A DNA stretch of 64,000 bases from Brienomyrus brachyistius (Eukaryota > Chordata > Actinopteri > Osteoglossiformes > Mormyridae). This document shows, piece by piece, positions 56,101 through 64,000 of the stretch. Below the pieces are notes generated by a model. It ran no database searches. It had not been told where the DNA came from and saw only the letters and a program-made list of their open reading frames with translations. The translations under genes were made by a program, and so were the position numbers. The DNA is taken from the NCBI RefSeq assembly GCF_023856365.1, contig NW_026042434.1, positions 139,501 through 203,500 of the forward strand, read 5' to 3'. How positions within the stretch are numbered: the first letter of the stretch is position 1; each line of letters opens with the position of its first letter.

Positions 56101-59100
56101 CATATTAGCACATTAGCACATTAGCACATTAGCACATTAGCATATTAGCATATTAGCATAGCATATTAGCATAGCGTATTAGTGTATTAGCATATTAGCA
56201 TATTAGCATAGCATATTAGCATATTAGCATATTAGCATATTAGCATATTAACATATTAGCATATTAGCATAGCATATTAGCATAGCATATTAGCATATTA
56301 GCATATTAGCATATTAGCATATTAGCATATTAGCATAACATATTAGCATATTAGCATATTAGCATAACATATTAGCATATTAGCATAGCATATTAGCATA
56401 TTAGCATATTAGCATATTAGCATATTAGCATAGCGTGTTAGCGTATTAGCGTATTAGTATATTAGCATAGCGTGTTAGCGTATTAGCATATTAGCATATT
56501 AGCATAGAATATTAGCATATTAACATATTAGCATATTAGTATATTAGCATAGCATATTAGCATATTAGCATATTAGTATATTAGCATATTAGCATAGCAT
56601 ATTAGCATATTAGCATATTAGCATATTAGCATATTAGCATAGCATATTAGCATATTAGCGTATTAGCATATTAGCATATTAGCATATTAGCATAGCGTGT
56701 TAGCGTATTAGCATATTAGCATATTAGCATAGCATATTAGCGTATTAACATATTAGCATATTAGCATATTAGCATAGCGTGTTAGCGTATTAGCATATTA
56801 GCATATTAGCATAGCATATTAGCGTATTAGCATAGCATATTAGCATATTAGCATATTAGCATATTAGCATAGTATATTAGCATATTAGCATATTAGCATA
56901 TTAGCATATTAGCATATTAGCATAGCATATTAGCATATTAGCATATTAGCATATTAGCATAGCATATTAGCATATTAGCATAGCATATTAGCATATTAGC
57001 ATATTAGCATATTAGCATATTAGCATATCATATTAGCATATTAGCATATTAGCATATTAGCATAGCATATTAGCATAGCATATTAGCATATTAGCATATT
57101 AGTATATTAGCATATATTAGCATATTAGCATATTAGCATATTAGCATATTAGCATAGCATATTAGCATATTAGCATATTAGCATATTAGCATATTAGCAT
57201 ATTAACATATTAGCATATTAGCATATTAGCATTGCATATTAGTATATTAGCATATTAGCATATTAGCATATTAGCATATTAACATATTAGCATAGCATAT
57301 TAGCATATTAACATATTAACATATTAACATATTACCATATTAGCATAGCATATTAGCATATTAACATATTAACATATTAGCATATTAGCATATTAGCATA
57401 TTAACATAGCATATTAGCATATTAGCATATTAGCATAGCATATTAGCATATTAGCACATTAGCATATTAGCATATTAGCATATTAGCATATTAGTATATT
57501 AGCATAGCATATTAGCATATTAGCATATTAGCATATTAGCATATTAGCATAGCATATTAGCATATTAGCATATTAGCATATTAGCATATTAGCATATTAG
57601 CATAGCATATTAGCATATTAGCATATTAGCATAGCATATTAGCATATTAGCATATTAGCATATTAGCATATTAGCATAGCATATTAGCATATTAGCACAT
57701 TAGCATAGCATATTAGCATATTAGCATATTAGCATATTAGCATAGCATATTAGCATATTAGCATATTAGCATATTAGCATAGCATATTAGCATATTAGCA
57801 TATTAGCATATTAGCATATTAGCATAGCATATTAGCATATTAGCATATTAGCATATTAGCATATTAGCATAGCATATTAGCATATTAGCATATTAGCATA
57901 TTAGCATATTAGCATAGCGTGTTAGTGTATTAGCATATTAGCATATTAGCATAGCATATTAGCATATTAGCATATTAGCATATTAGCATATTAGCATATT
58001 AGCATATTAGTATAGCATATTAGCATATTAGCATATTAGCATATTAGCATAGCATGTTAACATATTAGCATATTAGCATATTAGCATATTAGCATATTAG
58101 CATAGCATATTAGCATATTAGCATATTAGCATATTAGCATAGCATATTAGCATATTAGCATATTAGCATATTAGCATATTAGCATATTAGCGTATTAGCG
58201 TATTAGCATATTAGCATATTAGCATATTAGCATATTAGCATATTAGCATAGCATATTAGCATATTAGCATATTAGCATATTAGCATATTAGCATATTAGT
58301 ATATTAGCGTATTAGCGTATTAGCATATTAGCATATTAGCATATTACCATATTAGCATATTAGCATAGCATATTAGCATATTAGCATATTAGCATATTAG
58401 CATATTAGCATATTAGCATAGCATATTAGCATATTACCATATTAGCATATTAGCGTATTAGCATAGCATATTAGCATATTAGCATATTAGCATATTAGCA
58501 TATTAGCATATTAGCATAGCATATTAGCATAGCGTGTTAGCGTATTAGTATATTAGCATATTATCATATTAGCATATTAACATATTAGCATATTAGCATA
58601 GCATATTAGCATATTAGCATATTAGCAGATTTGTATATTAGCATATTAGCATAGCATATTAGCATATTAGCATATTAGCATATTAGCATATTAGCATATT
58701 AGCATATTAGCATAACGTGTTAGCGTATTAGCGTATTAGCATATTAGCATAGCGTGTTAGCGTATTAGCATATTAGTATATTAGCATAGCATATTAGCAT
58801 ATTAGCATAGCATATTAGCATATTAGCATATTAGCATATTAGCATATTAGCATAGCATATTAGCATATTAGCATATTAGCATATTAGCATATTAACATAT
58901 TAGCATAGCATATTAGCATATTAGCATATTAGCATATTAACATATTAGCATATTAGCATATTAGCATAGCATATTAGCATAGCATATTAACATATTAGTA
59001 TATTAGCATAGCATATTAGCATATTAGCATATTAGCATATTAGCATATTAGCATATTAGCATATTAGCATAGCGTGTTAGCGTATTAGCGTATTAGCATA

Positions 59101-62100
59101 TTAGCATAGCGTGTTAGCGTATTAGCATATTAGCATATTAGCATAGCATATTAGCATATTAGCATATTAGCATATTAGCATATTAGCATATTAGCATAGC
59201 ATATTAGCATATTAGCATATTAGCATATTAGCATAGCATATTAGCATATTAGCATATTAGCATATTAGCATAGCATATTAGCATATTAGCATATTAGCAT
59301 ATTAGCATATTAGCATATTAGCATAGCGTGTTACTGTATTAGCATATTAGCATATTAGCATAGCATATTAGCATATTAGCATATTAGCATAGCATATTAG
59401 CATAGCGTGTTAGCATATTAGCATATTAGCATATTAGCATATTAGCATATTAGCATATTAGCATAGCATATTAGCATATTAGCATATTAGCATATTAGCA
59501 TATTAGCATATTAGCATAGCGTGTTAGCGTATTAGCGTATTAGCATATTAGCATAGCGTGTTAGCGTATTAGCATATTAGCATATTAGCATAGCATATTA
59601 GCATATTAGCATATTAGCATATTAGCATATTAGCATAGCATATTAGCATATTAGCATATTAGCATATTAGCATATTAGCATATTAGCATAGCGTGTTAGC
59701 GTATTAGCATATTAGCATAGCATATTAGCATATTAGCATAGCATATTAGCATATTAGCATATTAGCATATTAGCATAGCATATTAGCATATTAGCATATT
59801 AGCATATTAGCATAGCATATTAGCATATTAGCATATTAGCATATTAGCATATTAGCATATTAGCATAGCGTGTTAGTGTATTAGCATATTAGCATATTAG
59901 CATAGCATATTAGCATATTAGCATATTAGCATATTAGCATAGCATATTAGCATATTAGCATAGCGTGTTAGCATATTAGCATATTAGCATATTAGCATAT
60001 TAGCATATTAGCATATTAGCATAGCATATTAGCATATTAGCATATTAGCATATTAGCATATTAGCATAGTATATTAGCATATTAGCATAGCATATTAGCA
60101 TATTAGCATATTAGCATATTAGCATATTAGCGTATTAGCATATTAGCATATTAGCATATTAGCATATTAGCATATTAGCATTTAGCATAGCATATTAGCA
60201 TATTAGTATATTAGCATATTAGCATATTAGCATAGCATATTAGCATATTAGCATATTAGCATATTAGCATATTAGCATATTAGCATAGCGTGTTAGCGTA
60301 TTAGCATATTAGCATAGCATATTAGCATATTAGCATAGCGTGTTAGCGTATTAGCATATTAGCATATTAGCATAGCATATTAGCATATTAGCATATTAGC
60401 ATATTAGCATATTAGCATATTAGCATAGCATATTAGCATATTAGCATATTAGCATATTAGCATATTAGCATATTAGCATAGCGTGTTAGTGTATTAGCAT
60501 ATTAGCATATTAGCATAGCATATTATTAGCATATTAGCATATTAGCAATTAGCATATTAGCATAGCATATTAGCATAGCATATTAGCATATTAGCATATT
60601 AGCATAGCATATTAGCATATTAGCATAGCATATTAGCATATTAGCATATTAGCATATTAGCATATTAGCATATTAGTATAGCATGTTAGCGTATTAGCAT
60701 ATTAGCATATTAGCATATTAGCATATTAGCATATTAGCATAGCATATTAGCATATTAGCATATTAGCATATTAGCATATTAGCATAGCATATTAGCATAT
60801 TAGCATATTAGCATATTAGCATATTAGCATAGCATATTAGCATATTAGCATATTAGCATAGCGTGTTAGCGTATTAGCATATTAGCATATTAGCATATTA
60901 GCATAGCATATTAGCATATTAGCATATTAGCATATTAGCATATTAGCATATTAGCATATTAGCATAGCATATTAGCATATTAGCATATTAGCATATTAGC
61001 ATATTAGCTTATTAGCATATTAGCATAGCATATTAGCATATTAGCATATTAGCATAGCGTGTTAGCGTATTAGCATATTAGCATAGCATATTAGCATATT
61101 AGCATATTAGCATATTAGCATATTAGCATATTAGCATATTAGCATAACATATTAGCATATTAGCATAGCGTGTTAGCGTATTAGCATATTAGCATATTAG
61201 CATAGCATATTAGCATATTAGCATAGCATATTAGCATATTAGCATATTAGCATATTAGCATATTAGCATATTAACATATTAGCATATTAGCATATTAACA
61301 TATTAGCATAGCGTGTTAGCATATTAGTGTATTAGCATATTAGCATATTAGCATATTAGCATATTAGCATATTAGCATATTAGCATATTAGCATAGCATA
61401 TTAGCATATTAGCATATTAGCATATTAGCATATTAGCATATTAGCATAGCATATTAGCATATTAGCATATTAGCATATTAGCATAGCGTGTTAGTGTATT
61501 AGCATATTAGCATATTAGCATAGCATATTAGCATATTAGCATATTAGCATATTAGCATATTAGCATAGCATATTAGCATATTAGCATATTAGCATATTAG
61601 CATAGCATATTAGCATATTAGCATATTAGAAGATTTGTATATTAGCATATTAGCATAGCATATTAGCATATTAACATATTAGCATATTAGCATATTAGCA
61701 TATTAGCATAACGTGTTAGCGTATTAGCGTATTAGCATATTAGCATAGCGTGTTAGCGTATTAGCATATTAGTATATTAGCATATTAGCATATTAGCATA
61801 TTAGCATATTAGCATAGCATATTAGCATATTAGCATAGCATATTAGCATATTAGCATATTAGCATATTAGCATATTAGCATATTAGCATAGCGTGTTAGC
61901 ATATTAGCGTATTAGCATATTAGCATATTAGCATATTAGCATAGCATATTAGCATATTAGCATATTAGCATATTAGTATATTAGCATAGCATATTAGCGT
62001 ATTAGCATATTAATATATTAGCATATTAGCATATTAGCATATTAGCATATTAGCATATTAGCATAGCATATTAGCATATTAGCATATTTGCATATTAGCA

Positions 62101-64000
62101 TAGCATATTAGCATATTAGCATATTAGCATATTAGCATATTAGCATATTAGCATAGCATATTAGCATATTAGCATATTAGCATATTAGCATATTAGCATA
62201 TTAGCATAGCATATTAGCATATTAGCATATTAGCATATTAGCATATTAGCATATTAGAATATTAGCATAGCATATTAGCATATTAGCATATTAGCATATT
62301 AGCATAGCATATTAGCATATTAGCATAATAGCATATTAGCATATTAGCATAGCATGTTAGCGTATTAGCATATTAGCATATTAGCATAGCATATTAGCAT
62401 ATTAGCATATTAGCATATTAGCATATTAGCATATTAGCATATTAGCATAGCATATTAGCATATTAGCATATTAGCATAGCATATTAGCATAATAGTATAG
62501 CATATTAGCATATTAGCATATTAGCATATTAGCATATTAGCATAGCATATTAGCATATTAGCATATTAGCGTATTAGTATATTAGCATATTAGCATATTA
62601 GCATATTAGCATATTAGTATTGCGTGTTAGCATATTAGCGTATTAGCATATTAGCATATTAGCATGTTAGCATATTAGCATATTAGCATAGCATATTAGC
62701 ATATTAGCATATTAGCATATTAGTATAGCGTGTTAGTGTATTAGCATATTAGCATATTAGCATAGCATATTAGCATAGCATATTAGTATATTAGTATAGC
62801 ATATTAACATATTAGCATATTAGCATAGCATATTAGCATATTAGCATATTAGCATATTAGCATATTAACATAGCATATTAGCATATTAGCATATTAGCAT
62901 ATTAGCATATTAGCATAGCATATTAGCATATTAGCATATTAGCATATTAGCATATTAGAATATTAGCATAGCGTGTTAGCGTATTAGCATATTAGCATAG
63001 CGTGTTAGCGTATTAGCATATTAGCATATTAGCATAGCATATTAGCATATTAGCATATTAGCATATTAGCATAGCATATTAGCATATTAGCATATTAGCA
63101 TATTAGCATAGCGTGTTAGTGTATTAGCATATTAGCATATTAGCATAGCATATTAGCATATTAGCATATTAGCATATTAGCATATTAACATATTAGCATA
63201 TTAGCATAGCATATTAGCATAGCATATTAGCATATTAGCATATTAGCATATTAGCATATTAGCATATTAGCATAGCATATTAGCATATTAGCATAGCATA
63301 TTAGCATATTAGCATATTAGCATATTAGCATATTAGCATATTAGCATATTAGCATAGCATATTAGCATATTAGCATATTAGCATATTAGCATATTAGAAT
63401 ATTAGCATAGCGTGTTAGCATATTAGCATATTAGCATATTAGCATATTAGCATAGCATATTAGCATAGCGTGTTAGCGTATTAGTATATTAGCATATTAG
63501 CATATTAGCATATTAACATATTAGCATATTAGCATAGCATATTAGCATATTAGCATATTAGCAGATTTGTATATTAGCATATTAGCATAGCATATTAGCA
63601 TATTAGCATATTAGCATATTAGCATATTAGCATATTAGCATAACGTGTTAGCGTATTAGCGTATTAGCATATTAGCATAGCGTGTTAGCGTATTAGCATA
63701 TTAGTATATTAGCATAGCATATTAGCATATTAGCATAGCATATTAGCATATTAGCATATTAGCATATTAGCATATTAGCATATTAGCATAGCATATTAAC
63801 ATATTAGCATATTAGCATATTAGCATATTAACATATTAGCATAGCATATTAGCATATTAGCATATTAGCATATTAACATATTAGCATATTAGCATATTAG
63901 CATAGCATATTAGCATATTAGCATATTAGCATATTAGCATAGCATATTAGTATATTAGCATATTAGCATATTAGCATATTAGCATAGCATATTAGCATAT
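50124..64000. repeat. AT-rich satellite, continuation beyond the window
   Basis: Same array as before the solo LTR, continuing to the last base. CATAG units and CGTGTTAG variants continue. Local variants include runs of CACATTAG (about 55410-55440 and 56109-56140). Marker variants AGCAGATTTGTAT or AGAAGATTTGTAT occur near 58624, 61628 and 63560. Confidence 0.97.

Noticed and set aside
40376..64000. Telomere repeat
   Set aside because: The unit is CATATTAG, not TTAGGG, and has no G-rich strand.

Overview
The window looks like teleost (ray-finned fish) nuclear DNA. The evidence is a novel immune-type receptor (NITR) gene, a fragment of brachyury, tRNA-derived SINEs with GGAT-type tails, Tc1 and hAT elements, CR1/L2-like LINE fragments and sushi-type LTRs. 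All assignments come from reading the sequence and translating it by eye. No database search was run.

Layout. 0.5-7.8 kb: a five-exon NITR-type gene on the minus strand (leader, V, I, transmembrane, cytoplasmic tail with an ITIM). A nonsense codon lies in the J-like end of the I exon. A complete non-autonomous LTR retroelement (1145-4056) sits in the intron before the tail exon. 8-13 kb: repeat debris, an hAT MITE, a perfect 36-bp inverted repeat and a decayed integrase-type transposase. 13.2-15.3 kb: the last three exons of a brachyury (tbxt) relic on the minus strand, with a nonsense codon and a solo LTR in the final exon. No T-box exons were found upstream. 15.7-18.4 kb: an inverted duplication with arms of about 0.75 kb, broken inside a SINE. 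18.4-32.5 kb: transposon-rich, with a Ty3-type integrase tail, a Tc1 end, a three-copy duplicated segment, a CR1-like LINE split by a solo LTR, a second LINE split by an LTR-like block, SINEs and a multi-exon hAT-like transposase relic. 32.8-34.0 kb: an internally deleted Tc1 element with TIRs of about 285 bp. 34.4-40.3 kb: LINE remnants, candidate exons of an unrecognised minus-strand gene and further copies of the duplicated segment.

40.4 kb to the end: about 21.8 kb of an AT-rich satellite with an 8-bp unit (CATATTAG), punctuated by 5-bp CATAG units. It is interrupted only by a 1.86-kb solo LTR (48266-50123) and runs off the window. The unit contains TAG and 8 is not a multiple of 3, so the array closes every forward frame.

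Function. The only recognisable host genes are the NITR-type receptor and the brachyury relic. Both carry nonsense codons and retroelement insertions. The region therefore reads as a decaying, transposon-laden immune-gene neighbourhood next to satellite heterochromatin.
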